34,926 nt of DNA from Alphaproteobacteria bacterium. GTDB lineage: Bacteria; Pseudomonadota; Alphaproteobacteria; Geminicoccales; Geminicoccaceae. A program made the position numbers and the translations under genes. How positions within the stretch are numbered: the first letter of the stretch is position 1; the number at the start of each line of letters is the position of its first letter. Shown piece after piece: positions 15,364-23,324 of this stretch. The DNA lies in NCBI GenBank assembly GCA_027045875.1, contig JALUAG010000099.1, positions 1 through 34,926 of the forward strand. Reading direction: 5' to 3'. The notes under the pieces were generated by a model. The model saw nothing but the letters and a program-made list of their open reading frames with translations, was not told where the DNA came from and made no database searches.

Positions 15364-15822
15364 ATGGCCTCAACCGATACCCGAAAAGGAAAGGCTGCGA
15401 ACAGGGACGGACCCGCCGGGGACCGGGCGCGTTCCGGGCAAGTGGTCGACTGGGACGACGCGGCGCGCCTCCTCGCGGCGGGCCATTCCCACCGCGAGGT
15501 GTGCGAGCTCGCGGGCTGCACCCTGCCCCAGCTCCAGGCCAAGCTCGCGCGCAGCGCGGCCTTTCGCGAGGCCGTCGATCGCCACCGTGAGGAGGGGCCG
15601 GGCGAGCCGGCGGTGATGTACGACCGCCTGCGGCGGCTGGTCTACACCCATCTCGAACGTCTGGTGCGCTCCGGCAATCTGCGCGTGCTGCTGTGGATCG
15701 CGGACAAGCTCAAGCTCGTCCAGCCGATCGACAAGGCGATGCCGGAGCTGGAACTGCAGTCCGTGCTGCGGAATCTCAGTGAGGAGGAATTCGCCCAGTT
15801 CGAGGCGCTGGGCCGCAGATGA
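15364..15822 (+). CDS. Unassigned protein with a helix-turn-helix-like segment
   Basis: A 152-residue soluble protein whose family I do not recognise. After a charged, probably disordered N-terminus (1-28), residues about 32-66 read as a helix-turn-helix of the kind in small-terminase and resolvase-like proteins (AARLLAAGHSHREVCELAGC, then LPQLQAKLARS). Residues 85-120 are a helical segment ending GNLRVLLWIADKLKLVQP, and the C-terminus is acidic. The start at ATG 15364 has GGAG 8 bases upstream; an earlier in-frame ATG at 15325 lacks a ribosome site. A terminator follows the stop. A DNA-binding role is inferred only from the helix pattern; there are no phage genes nearby. Confidence 0.7.
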   Translation: MASTDTRKGKAANRDGPAGDRARSGQVVDWDDAARLLAAGHSHREVCELAGCTLPQLQAKLARSAAFREAVDRHREEGPGEPAVMYDRLRRLVYTHLERLVRSGNLRVLLWIADKLKLVQPIDKAMPELELQSVLRNLSEEEFAQFEALGRR

Positions 15823-15836
15823 GCCGGGAACGATCG

Positions 15837-15861
15837 CCGGCGGCCCGACCACGGCCGCCGG
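15837..15861. terminator. Strong hairpin between convergent genes
   Basis: CCGGCGGCC and GGCCGCCGG pair perfectly around a 7-base loop, followed on the plus strand by TGGTCGTTT. It lies 15 bases after the stop of the plus-strand HTH-like gene and 9 bases before the stop of the convergent minus-strand gene, so it may end transcription from both sides. Confidence 0.6.
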
Positions 15862-15869
15862 TGGTCGTT

Positions 15870-16220
15870 TCACTCCCGCTCGGGCAGGATCACGAGCTGC
15901 ATGTCGCGGGGGTAGTAGAGCGTGAGCCCGTTGCCGAAGGCGACGAAATTGTAACCGGCGACGTCGATGCCGCTCGCCGTGACATGGGCTTCGACGACGC
16001 CGCGCGCGACCGGCCGCTGCGTCGTCAGCAGGGTCAGCACCGGCATGTTGGAATCGTTGAAGAGCACGACTTCGCCGTCACGATCGGCGATCAGGTCGGA
16101 AAGCGCGAGGACCAGCGAATCCTCGCCGTCCCGCGTCCTCCTCCGGTCCCGGTCCGCCTCGCCGCCGGCCGCCGGGTCGCACCGCGACCGCTCCGGCCCT
16201 CGTCCTTCCGTAACAACCAT
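15870..16220 (-). CDS. Unassigned small protein
   Basis: A 116-residue protein I cannot assign. Residues 1-34 are highly charged and low in complexity (Arg, Asp, Glu, Gly). From about residue 35 the text is more ordered and beta-rich (SLVLALSDLIADRDGEVVLF, then DSNMPVLTLL), and it ends VAFGNGLTLYYPRDMQLVIL. No signal peptide, membrane segment or metal motif is visible. The true start may lie downstream of ATG 16220, because the ribosome site there is poor. Codon use is GC-rich like its neighbours. It sits 156 bases after the M81 peptidase stop on the same strand, so it could be transcribed separately. Confidence 0.55.
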   Translation of the reverse strand: MVVTEGRGPERSRCDPAAGGEADRDRRRTRDGEDSLVLALSDLIADRDGEVVLFNDSNMPVLTLLTTQRPVARGVVEAHVTASGIDVAGYNFVAFGNGLTLYYPRDMQLVILPERE

Positions 16221-16376
16221 GTTCTGCCCCCGACCCGCACCGCGACGCGCGGCCGCGCCCGGGTCTCGTTAAGCATGTTTTGCGGGGCCAACTAACCATC
16301 CCGCGGGGGGCGCGCAAGCCGCCGCGGACCGGAGAACACCCTATAGGGGCGGCAAAGGAAGGTGCGCGGTACGGGG

Positions 16377-17864
16377 CTATGCGGAACGCGGGGCGCAGCG
16401 CCGTTCCGGCGGCAGCCGGGTGAAGGGCAGCGCGCAGGGATCGACGATCACATGGCCGGGCGCCGCGACCACCAGGATCTCGCCGGCGATGCGGGCGAAA
16501 TCGGCCCGGAAATGAACCGAGCTTTTGAGCACCAGGATGCGCATGCGCGCGGGCTCGATGCCGAGATGGCGGAAGATCGCCTGATCCGCCGCCTGCAGCC
16601 GGCGGGTGGACACCAGCACCTTGACGCCCGGTGCCGGAGCGGGCGACAGCAGCGCCATCGGGCCGAGATCCACCCGGTTGCCGCGGTACATGGGGCCGGT
16701 GGCGACGAAGCGCCCGTCGCCCAGCGCCTCCACCCGCCAGTCGCAGACCAGGGGCTCGACGCCTTCGGGGCCGTGGCGGCCGCCGAGCGGCAGCCCGTGG
16801 AGCGTGGCCCCCTCGCCCGCGGCGTGGGCGGCGGCGGCGGCCTCGGGATCGGCCATCAGCGCGAGTGCCGCCTCTTCCGCTTTCTGTCGCACGAGCTCGG
16901 CCAGGATACCCGTGGTGTCCGAACTGCCGCCGCCGCCGGGATTGTCCTGGGTATCCGCCAGCACCACCGGACCATCGCCGCGGAAGCGACGCGCGTGGGC
17001 CACCGCCTCCTCGGCCGGCCACAGCCGTCCCGCGAAACCCGGCTCGGCTTGCGCCAGCGCCGCCGCCAGCTCCCGTCCGGCGCCCGCGACCGCCCCCTCG
17101 TCGCTTCCGTAGGCCAGCACCGAGGGTCCGCAGGCCGAGGTGTCGGAGGCCGGAAAGCCCATGCACAGCGACAGGCTCGCGACGCCGTCCCTCTCGAGCT
17201 GCCGCAGGAGATCGAACAGCCCGGCCGCCGGCTCGATGTCGGTGCACTGCCAGGGAAGGGGGATGAGGTAGTCCCCCTTGGCATGCCATCGGTACAGGCG
17301 ACCGCGGGCGAGCAGCACCTCCAGGACCGGCAGGCAGCGGGCGCCGGTCTCCGCGAGATCGACGTGGGGATAGGTGCGATAGGCGACGAGCGCATCGCTC
17401 AGGGTCACCATCGCCTGCGAGACGTTGGCGTGCAGATCGAGGGCGCAGACGACGGGCAGCTGCGGGACCTTCCGCCGGATGCGGGCGAGAAGCTCCCCCT
17501 CGCCGTCCTCGAGATGCTCCGTGACCATCGCTCCGTGCAGATCGAGGAACAGCGCATCCACCGGAAGGCTCCGCTCGAGGTCGGCGATCAGCATCGCCGC
17601 CAGCCGCTCGAAGGCGTCCTCGGTCACCGGACCGGACGGCTGGGCGTTGGCCCAGACGAGCGGTACGAGATGGTGGCCGCGGGCGCGGGCCGCCTCCACG
17701 AAGCCGGTGATGGCGAGGTTGGCGCCTTCCGTGTTGGCGAAGATCTCGCCGCCGCGGGAGAGGGGAGGCCAGGCATCGGCTTCGAGGAACCGCTCGAAGC
17801 TCGCCGGCTGCGGCGCGAAGCTGTTGGTCTCGTGATGCAGGCCGCCGACGGCGATGCGTGCCAT
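16377..17864 (-). CDS. M81 family metallopeptidase, MlrC-like
   Basis: A 495-residue protein of the MlrC (microcystinase C) family. The N-terminal signature GGLHHETNSF is present. Further conserved segments are FLDLHGAM, ALDLHANVS (metal-ligand regions) and ADTQDNPGGGGSSDT. MlrC of microcystin degraders cleaves linear peptides, but most homologues in alphaproteobacteria have unknown substrates, often next to transporters or amino-acid catabolism genes. Here it begins 21 bases after the stop of speE, so it is likely co-transcribed with the polyamine genes. There is no signal peptide, so it is probably cytoplasmic. Function beyond a metal-dependent amide hydrolase is not supported. Confidence 0.9.
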   Translation of the reverse strand: MARIAVGGLHHETNSFAPQPASFERFLEADAWPPLSRGGEIFANTEGANLAITGFVEAARARGHHLVPLVWANAQPSGPVTEDAFERLAAMLIADLERSLPVDALFLDLHGAMVTEHLEDGEGELLARIRRKVPQLPVVCALDLHANVSQAMVTLSDALVAYRTYPHVDLAETGARCLPVLEVLLARGRLYRWHAKGDYLIPLPWQCTDIEPAAGLFDLLRQLERDGVASLSLCMGFPASDTSACGPSVLAYGSDEGAVAGAGRELAAALAQAEPGFAGRLWPAEEAVAHARRFRGDGPVVLADTQDNPGGGGSSDTTGILAELVRQKAEEAALALMADPEAAAAAHAAGEGATLHGLPLGGRHGPEGVEPLVCDWRVEALGDGRFVATGPMYRGNRVDLGPMALLSPAPAPGVKVLVSTRRLQAADQAIFRHLGIEPARMRILVLKSSVHFRADFARIAGEILVVAAPGHVIVDPCALPFTRLPPERRCAPRSA

Positions 17865-17885
17865 GCCCCCTCCCCCGGTCTTCCG

Positions 17886-18740
17886 CTAGTCGAGGTTCTC
17901 CGCCACCAGGCGATCGAGCCAGGGCGGATGGATGAAGGCGCAGCAGTGGATTTCCGGCGTGTAGTAGCGAAGCCCCTCCGGGATCGGCCGCGCCCGCAGG
18001 GTGTCCGCCCGCACCCGCCGGCGGGTGGCGTCGTCGGAGGCCCAGCCCAGGGTCATGAAGCCGCCGATGTAGGTGGGCACGGCGCACAGGTAGAAGCTGA
18101 CGTCGGCGAAGCCGGCGGCGCGCTTGTTGCGCTGGGTGTCGATCAGCTCCTGCTTCTCGATGGCGGCGTTGCCGGTCTGCGTCACCAGGATCCCGCCCTC
18201 GTTCAGCCGGCTGCGGCAGCTCCGGTAGAAGGCCTCGGTGAACAGCACTTCGCCGGGCCCCTTGGGGTCTGTGGAATCGACGATGATGACGTCGAACCCG
18301 TCGCCCTCCCGGGCCATGTAGTCGGCCGCGTCGGCGACCACCAGCCGGTAGCGGGGATCCTCGAAGGCACCGGCGTTGACCTCGGGGAAGTAGGTCCGGC
18401 AGAAATCGATCACCGCGGGATCGATCTCCACATGGGTGATGCGAGCGACGCCTTCGTGCTTGCACACCTCGCGCAGCACACCGCCGTCACCGCCGCCCAC
18501 GACGCAGACCTCCCGCACCCGGCCGTGCGCCAGAATCGGCGGATGGGCGAGCATTTCGTGGTAGACGAACTCGTCCTCGGTGGTGAGCTGCAGCGCCCCG
18601 TCCAGCACCAGCACCCGCCCCCAGTCCCGGTGCTCGAAGACCAGGATCTCCTGGAGGTCGGTCTTGCTGTGATAGATCATCTTCTCGATCTTGAGGCGCT
18701 GGCGCCAGCGCGGGTGCAGGGTCTCCTCGAACCACTCCAT
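17886..18740 (-). CDS. speE: Spermidine synthase (polyamine aminopropyltransferase)
   Basis: A 284-residue enzyme transferring an aminopropyl group from decarboxylated S-adenosylmethionine to putrescine. The family text is clear: GGGDGG for the dcSAM site, THVEIDPAVIDF, the catalytic-Asp segment VDSTDPKGPG, LFTEAFYR, and PTYIGGFMTLGWAS. Full length compared with E. coli SpeE (288). Its ATG shares one base with the speD stop (TGATG at 18738-18742), so it is coupled to the gene that makes its aminopropyl donor. The MlrC-like gene follows after 21 bases. Confidence 0.95.
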   Translation of the reverse strand: MEWFEETLHPRWRQRLKIEKMIYHSKTDLQEILVFEHRDWGRVLVLDGALQLTTEDEFVYHEMLAHPPILAHGRVREVCVVGGGDGGVLREVCKHEGVARITHVEIDPAVIDFCRTYFPEVNAGAFEDPRYRLVVADAADYMAREGDGFDVIIVDSTDPKGPGEVLFTEAFYRSCRSRLNEGGILVTQTGNAAIEKQELIDTQRNKRAAGFADVSFYLCAVPTYIGGFMTLGWASDDATRRRVRADTLRARPIPEGLRYYTPEIHCCAFIHPPWLDRLVAENLD

Positions 18741-19225
18741 CAGAAGACCCCCCGGAGCTGCTCGCCGATGTTCACCCGGCGGGGCTTGAAGGCTTCCCGC
18801 AGCACCGGAATGGCCGCGTGCGGCCGGGCCTCGCCGCACATGAAGATGTCGAACGCGGCGTATCCCCGTTCGGGCCAGGTGTGCACGGAGATGTGGCTCT
18901 CGGCCAGCACCGCCACGCCCGAGAGGCCGCCGTTCGGCGTGAACCGGTGGATGTGGAGATGCAGCAGCGTGGCGCCCGCGGCCTCCACGCAGCGTCTGAG
19001 CACCTCCTCCATGAACGGTCCGTCGTCGAGCCGCTCGGCCTCCCACAGATCGAGGATCAGATGGGTACCGGCGAAGCGCAACCCGTTGCGCTCGACGAAG
19101 AAATCCTTGGGGGCCTCCTCGGGACGGCTGCCTTCGGTCGTGAAGGCCGCTTCAGAAACCTCGGCTCGGGCGACGCGCACCTCCGCTTCGGCTTCCATCC
19201 CGATTTGGGCGAGAGAGTAGCTCAT
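18740..19225 (-). CDS. speD: S-adenosylmethionine decarboxylase proenzyme
   Basis: A 161-residue pyruvoyl enzyme producing decarboxylated SAM for spermidine synthesis. The self-cleavage site is AES-HISVHTWPE: Ser110 becomes the pyruvoyl group, and His115 is the conserved processing and catalytic residue. HLHIHRFTPNGG and YAAFDIFMCG are also typical. Compared with the roughly 125-residue Bacillus-type class 1B enzyme it has an extra N-terminal segment of about 40 residues (acidic, alanine-rich). Start ATG 19225 has GGAGGAGAGCC directly upstream; the longer frame to 19294 lacks such a site. First gene of speD-speE-mlrC, after a long leader with hairpins. Confidence 0.93.
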   Translation of the reverse strand: MSYSLAQIGMEAEAEVRVARAEVSEAAFTTEGSRPEEAPKDFFVERNGLRFAGTHLILDLWEAERLDDGPFMEEVLRRCVEAAGATLLHLHIHRFTPNGGLSGVAVLAESHISVHTWPERGYAAFDIFMCGEARPHAAIPVLREAFKPRRVNIGEQLRGVF

Positions 19226-19312
19226 GGCTCTCCTCCACAAACCAGAAATGAAAGCGAAGGGCCGGCCGGGCGGCGGACCGTCCGACCGGGACACCGGCGT
19301 TTCCGCGGGCGG

Positions 19313-19337
19313 GAGCCCGAAGGCTTATTAAGGGCTC
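19313..19337 (-). promoter_or_regulatory. Mutually exclusive hairpins in the speD leader
   Basis: In the RNA sense of speD, GAGCCC (19332-19337) can pair with GGGCUC (19313-19318). Alternatively AGCC (19322-19325) can pair with GGCU (19314-19317) around a UUCG tetraloop. Both use the same GGGCU, so only one can form at a time. Whether this region is transcribed, and whether the switch matters, is unknown. It matches no riboswitch class I know. Confidence 0.35.
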
Positions 19338-19379
19338 TTGCAGTTCGGCTGCCGATCGCACCCCGCCCCTATGAACGAC

Positions 19380-19406
19380 AAAAACGCACCCCCGAGAGGA
19401 AGTGCG
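19380..19406 (-). terminator. Intrinsic terminator after mnmA
   Basis: On the minus strand CGCACTTCC pairs with GGGGGTGCG around a UCUC loop (9 pairs, two of them G-U), followed at once by TTTTTG. It lies 36 bases after the mnmA stop and about 155 bases before the speD start, separating the sulfur operon from the polyamine operon. Confidence 0.75.
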
Positions 19407-19441
19407 GTTCGCCGTCCATGCGGCTTTGCTGAGCCGGAGAT

Positions 19442-20632
19442 TTAGTCGAAAACGAGGCGAATGCAAGCCCGCGATTGCGGGCTCCCGGCCGCGTTTCCGT
19501 GGACCGTCGCGGGATCCCGGAGGGTGCGCACGATCCAACCGCCGCCCAGCAGCCGCGAGCCCGTATAGAAGACGCAGGCCTGACCCGGCGCCACCCCGCT
19601 CTCCGGCGCCCGGAACCGCACGCGCATGGTCCCGTTCTCTCCGGGCACGAGCTCTGCCGGCACCGCCGGCGTGTTGTAGCGGTGCTGCACCTCGACACAC
19701 CGCACCGCCGAAGGGGGCTCCCCGCCGAGCCAGTTGACCTCCTCGAGCACCGCAGCCGCCGAAAGCGTGGCCTCCCGGGGGCCGACGAGAATGCGATGGC
19801 GGCCGCCGTCGATGGCCACCACGTAGAGCCGCTCGCCCACCGCCACCCCGAGCCCCCGCCGCTGCCCCACGGTGTAATGGGCGATGCCGCGGTGACGGCC
19901 GAGCGGGCGGCCGTCGGCGTGTTCGATCACCCCTTCCCGCCCCGCCTCCGGCCGCAGCCGCGTGACCAGCGCCGCGTGACGGCCGTCCGGCACGAAACAG
20001 ATGTCCTGGCTTTCGGCCTTGGCGGCCACCGGAAGGTCGAGCGCGGCGGCGATGCGGCGCGTCTCCTCCTTGCGGAAACCGCCGAGGGGAAAATGACAGA
20101 AGGCGAGCTGCGCGCGGGTGGTCGCGAACAGGAAGTAGCTCTGGTCCTTGGCGGCATCCGCCGCGCGGTGGAGCTCGGGCCCCTCCCCGCCCTCGATCCG
20201 CCGCGCGTAGTGGCCGGTCACCAGCGCCGCCGCGCCGAGATCGCGCGCCACCTCGAGCAGGTCGCGGAATTTGATCCGCTCGTTGCAGCGCACGCAGGGA
20301 ACCGGCGTGCGTCCGGCGGCGTAGGTGGCAGCGAAGTCCTCGATCACCGCCGCGCGGAAGCGTTCCTCGAAGTCCAGCACGTAATGGGGAATGGCGAGCC
20401 GGTCGGCCACCCGCCGCGCATCGCGGATGTCCCGCCCGGCGCAGCAGGCGCCGGCGCGGCCGGTGGCGGCGCCGTGGTCGTAGAGCTGGAGCGTGATCCC
20501 CACCACCTCGTAGCCGGCGCGCGTCAGCAGCGCCGCCGCCACCGAACTGTCGACGCCGCCCGACATGGCCACCACCACGCGGGCGCCCGCGGGCACGCCG
20601 GAAACGGTGATCGGCGGCACCGCTTCCGTCAT
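19442..20632 (-). CDS. mnmA: tRNA-specific 2-thiouridylase
   Basis: A 396-residue enzyme that adenylates and thiolates U34 of tRNAs for Lys, Glu and Gln. The PP-loop SGGVDSS is at residues 24-30. The two catalytic cysteines are recognisable: Cys116 in [11 protein letters not shown] (E. coli Cys102) and Cys212 in [11 protein letters not shown] (E. coli Cys199). [16 protein letters not shown] and [11 protein letters not shown] are further hallmarks. Start ATG 20632 overlaps the ferredoxin stop as ATGA. Placed last in a cysE-iscS-hesB-fdx operon, it probably receives persulfide from the desulfurase encoded there, like YrvO-MnmA in Bacillus. Confidence 0.95.
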   Translation of the reverse strand: MTEAVPPITVSGVPAGARVVVAMSGGVDSSVAAALLTRAGYEVVGITLQLYDHGAATGRAGACCAGRDIRDARRVADRLAIPHYVLDFEERFRAAVIEDFAATYAAGRTPVPCVRCNERIKFRDLLEVARDLGAAALVTGHYARRIEGGEGPELHRAADAAKDQSYFLFATTRAQLAFCHFPLGGFRKEETRRIAAALDLPVAAKAESQDICFVPDGRHAALVTRLRPEAGREGVIEHADGRPLGRHRGIAHYTVGQRRGLGVAVGERLYVVAIDGGRHRILVGPREATLSAAAVLEEVNWLGGEPPSAVRCVEVQHRYNTPAVPAELVPGENGTMRVRFRAPESGVAPGQACVFYTGSRLLGGGWIVRTLRDPATVHGNAAGSPQSRACIRLVFD

Positions 20633-20952
20633 TCCAGCAACACCTGGGGCGGGATGCGGACCACGAGTCCGTCCAGCTCGGGCGACATCCGGACCTGGCA
20701 TCCGAGCCGCGAGGTGGGCGTCGGGCCCTCGGCGAGATCGAGCATCTCCTCCTCCTCCTCGCTGGGCGGTTCCAGCCGGTCGAACCAAGCCTCCGCGACG
20801 ATCATGTGGCAGGTGGCGCAGGCCATCGAACCGCCGCAGGCGCCCTCCACCGCGAGGCCGCCCCGGTAGGCCGCCTCGAGGAGGCTCTGGCCGTTCTCGG
20901 CTTCCACCCGTCGCCGTTCGCCGCCGGGCAGCAGGAAGATCACGGAAGGCAC
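20629..20952 (-). CDS. fdx: 2Fe-2S ferredoxin, adrenodoxin/ISC type
   Basis: A 107-residue ferredoxin. Cluster ligands are Cys39, Cys45, Cys48 and Cys85, giving C-x5-C-x2-C-x36-C, the vertebrate-type/ISC Fdx spacing. An acidic patch ([15 protein letters not shown]) fits the surface that docks redox partners. It likely supplies electrons for Fe-S cluster assembly. The start is GTG 20952; no ATG is available before the first beta strand ([10 protein letters not shown]). It lies 13 bases after the IscA-like gene and overlaps mnmA by 4. Confidence 0.9.
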   Translation of the reverse strand: MPSVIFLLPGGERRRVEAENGQSLLEAAYRGGLAVEGACGGSMACATCHMIVAEAWFDRLEPPSEEEEEMLDLAEGPTPTSRLGCQVRMSPELDGLVVRIPPQVLLE

Positions 20953-20965
20953 GGCGATCGGACTG

Positions 20966-21301
20966 TCAGACGGCGAAGCTTTCGCCGCAGCCGCAGCGCG
21001 CCTTCTCGTTGGGATTGTGGAACACGAAACGGGCGGCGATGCGGTCCTCGGCCCAGTCGATCTCGGTGCCGGCGAGCAGCCGCACGGCCTCGGGATCGAG
21101 CACCAGCGTCACCTCGCCTTCGCGTACCACCACGTCCTCGGGGCCGATGTCGCGGGCGAAATCGAGGGCGTAGGAATAGCCCGAGCAGCCGCTGGTCCGG
21201 ACCCCGAGCCGAATGCCGGCCGCACCGCCCCCCTGGGTCTCCAGGAGATGACGGAAACGGGCCGCCGCGGCCGGCGTCAGCTTCACGATATCCTCTCGCA
21301 T
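20966..21301 (-). CDS. IscA/HesB-type iron-sulfur carrier
   Basis: A 111-residue A-type carrier. The three conserved cysteines are present: one in RTSGCSGYSY and two in the C-terminal CGCGESF motif. KLTPAAAARFRHLL is the family's first helix. It would accept Fe-S clusters or iron and pass them to apoproteins. Start ATG 21301 (MREDIVKLT) was chosen over a longer frame with an arginine-rich, non-conserved prefix. It is 46 bases after the desulfurase stop. Whether it is closest to IscA, SufA or ErpA cannot be settled by eye. Confidence 0.9.
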   Translation of the reverse strand: MREDIVKLTPAAAARFRHLLETQGGGAAGIRLGVRTSGCSGYSYALDFARDIGPEDVVVREGEVTLVLDPEAVRLLAGTEIDWAEDRIAARFVFHNPNEKARCGCGESFAV

Positions 21302-21347
21302 CCTGCCTCTTGCCTCCTGGGGCCGCACCGCACCGGGCCCCACCGGA

Positions 21348-22484
21348 CTATGTCGTCGCCGGCGCCCGATTGGCAAGCCCACGGCGCTCGCGGAACGCCT
21401 CCCGGAGCCGCTCCCAGGCGGCGAGGAACGCCTCGACCTCGGCCTCGGTGGTGGTCCAGCCGAGGCTCACGCGGATGGCGCAGGCGGCGATCTCGCGCGG
21501 CAGGCCCATCGCCGCCAGCACGTGGGATTCCGCCATCTTGCCCGAGGAGCAGGCGCTGCCGGCCCCCACCGCCACCCCTTCGAGATCGAGGCGCATCACC
21601 TGGAGTTCGGCCGGCACCCCCGGCATGGCGATGCAGCTCGTGTTGGCGAGGCGCGGTACCTCGCGGCCGAGGATCACCACGTCCCCGCGGGCCGCGACGG
21701 CCTCCTCCAGCCGGTCGCGCAGTGCCGCGAGCCGCGCCGGTTCCGCCGGCTCGATCGCCTCGAGGGCGGCGGCGAAGCTCATCGCCGCCGGCAGGTTCTC
21801 CGTCCCGGCGCGGGCCCGCCGCTCCTGTCCGCCGCCGCGCAGCAGGGGACGCGGCTCCACTTCCGGAGCCGTCACCAGCGCGCCGATCCCCGGCGGGCCG
21901 CCGAACTTGTGGGCGCTCAGGGCGAGGAAGTCGCCCCCGAGCCCGGCCGGGGACACCGCGAGCCGGCCCGGCACCTGGGCGGCGTCCACATGGAGCCGGA
22001 TGCCGTGGCGGCGCAGCCGGGCGGCGATCTCGGCCACCGGCTGTACGATGCCTGTCTCGTTGTTGGCCAGCATCACCGAGACGAGGCGGCAGCCGTTCTC
22101 GAGGGCGAGCCTCTCGCAGCGTTCCGGATCCACCCGGCCGTCGGGACCGACCGGCAGCCGCACCGCGCCGGGCGCCGCCTCCAGTACCGAGGGATGCTCG
22201 ATGGCGGAGACGAGTACCGGGCCGTCCGCCTGGGCCAGCGCCAGATTGTTGGCCTCGGTGCCCCCGCTCACGAAGGTCACGCGGTCCGGGGCCACCCCCA
22301 GCCGTGCGGCGATCCGCTCGCGCGCCTCCTCGAGCCGCGCCCGCGCGCGGCGGCCGAAGGCGTGCACGGAAGAGGGGTTGCCGAGCGCCTCGAGCCCGGC
22401 GAGCATCGCCGTCCGCGCCTCGGGCCGCAGCGGCGCGGTGGCGTTGTGGTCGAGATAGACGGAGGCGGCTCCGCGCGGCTTCAC
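21348..22484 (-). CDS. Cysteine desulfurase, IscS/NifS class
   Basis: A 378-residue PLP enzyme releasing sulfur from cysteine as persulfide. YLDHNATAPLRPEA, SGGTEANN, the PLP lysine Lys193 in LSAHKFGGPPG, and the catalytic Cys312 in GAGSACSSGK identify it. The start is GTG 22484, directly before the conserved YLDHNAT strand. It follows cysE by 9 bases, so cysteine synthesis and use are coupled. No iscU scaffold or iscR regulator is present in the operon; mnmA is. That context suggests it serves tRNA thiolation and perhaps feeds a SUF system elsewhere. Confidence 0.92.
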   Translation of the reverse strand: MKPRGAASVYLDHNATAPLRPEARTAMLAGLEALGNPSSVHAFGRRARARLEEARERIAARLGVAPDRVTFVSGGTEANNLALAQADGPVLVSAIEHPSVLEAAPGAVRLPVGPDGRVDPERCERLALENGCRLVSVMLANNETGIVQPVAEIAARLRRHGIRLHVDAAQVPGRLAVSPAGLGGDFLALSAHKFGGPPGIGALVTAPEVEPRPLLRGGGQERRARAGTENLPAAMSFAAALEAIEPAEPARLAALRDRLEEAVAARGDVVILGREVPRLANTSCIAMPGVPAELQVMRLDLEGVAVGAGSACSSGKMAESHVLAAMGLPREIAACAIRVSLGWTTTEAEVEAFLAAWERLREAFRERRGLANRAPATT

Positions 22485-22493
22485 GAGAGGTGT

Positions 22494-23207
22494 TCAGGAG
22501 CCGCCCACGCAGCGGATCGGATTGCCTCCCTGCCCGTCGCCGTCCGACTTTCGGGCCTCGCCGTCGGCGAGACGGCGCTCGAGCTCCGCCACCCGCTGGT
22601 TGAGACGCTCGATGGCCCGCGCCACCGGATCGACCGAATCCCCGGGCGTCGTGCCGTAGGCGGGAAAGCCCGAGGGCTTCGCCTCGGCGACCGGCCGCGG
22701 TCCGACCTGCCGGGCCGGCACGCCGACCACCGTGGCCCCCGCCGGCACCTCCTTGAGCACCACCGCGTTGGAGCCGATGCGGGCGCCGCGACCGACACGA
22801 AAGGGACCGAGCACGGCGGCGCCGGCGCCGATCACCACCTCGTCCTCGATGGTCGGATGGCGCTTGCCGCTGTTGGAGCTCACGCCGCCCAGGGTGACCC
22901 CCTGATAGAGGGTGACGTCGTCGCCGATCTCGGTGGTTTCGCCGATCACCACGCCCATCCCGTGGTCGATGAAGAAGCGCCGGCCGATGCGGGCGCCGGG
23001 ATGGATCTCGATGCCGGTGAGGAAACGGCTGAGCTGGGAGAGGAGGCGGGCGGACAGCCGCCAGCCGCGACACCAGAGTGCATGCGCGAGGCGGTGCATC
23101 AGAAGGGCATGGAGCCCCGGATAGCAGAGCAGCACCTCGATCCGCGACCGCGCCGCCGGGTCGCGGTCGAATACCGCCTGCACGTCTTCTCGCAGCCTCT
23201 TGAACAT
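22494..23207 (-). CDS. cysE: Serine O-acetyltransferase
   Basis: A 237-residue enzyme making O-acetylserine, the first step of cysteine synthesis. The N-terminal helical domain ([20 protein letters not shown]) leads to the left-handed beta-helix with hexapeptide repeats. [22 protein letters not shown] is split here as [20 protein letters not shown] and [10 protein letters not shown], with the catalytic His in DHGMG, followed by YQGVTLGG. A Pro-rich and coiled C-terminal tail extends past the usual end. The cysteine-feedback state cannot be judged. Start ATG 23207 follows GGCGGGCGAG. It is the first gene of the sulfur operon, behind a clear promoter with about 100 nt of leader. Confidence 0.93.
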   Translation of the reverse strand: MFKRLREDVQAVFDRDPAARSRIEVLLCYPGLHALLMHRLAHALWCRGWRLSARLLSQLSRFLTGIEIHPGARIGRRFFIDHGMGVVIGETTEIGDDVTLYQGVTLGGVSSNSGKRHPTIEDEVVIGAGAAVLGPFRVGRGARIGSNAVVLKEVPAGATVVGVPARQVGPRPVAEAKPSGFPAYGTTPGDSVDPVARAIERLNQRVAELERRLADGEARKSDGDGQGGNPIRCVGGS

Positions 23208-23294
23208 CTCGCCCGCCTTGCCAAATCTCGGAACGCCGGCCGGTTCGCGATGCCACTGCGACCGGGGCCGTGCAGGCCGACGCTGCCGAGTGCG

Positions 23295-23324
23295 TTGCGT
23301 TTGCTGTCCCGACCCAAGTATAGA
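23295..23324 (+). promoter_or_regulatory. Promoter candidate for the hydrolase-tyrS run
   Basis: TTGCGT (23295-23300), an 18-base spacer and TATAGA (23319-23324) point rightward, with a start near 23331 and about 100 nt of leader to ATG 23430. The two divergent -10 elements share four bases (23319-23322), so polymerases could compete for this site. Confidence 0.45.

Noticed and set aside
16221-16376. Gap between the M81 peptidase and the 116-residue ORF, including the palindrome CCCTATAGGG (16339-16348)
   Set aside because: TATAGG could be a -10 box, but no acceptable -35 lies at the right distance, and no ORF or convincing terminator was seen.
19226-19379. SAM-II, SAM/SAH or speF-type riboswitch ahead of speD
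   Set aside because: I could not match the conserved pseudoknot or core bases of any of these classes. Only generic hairpins remain.
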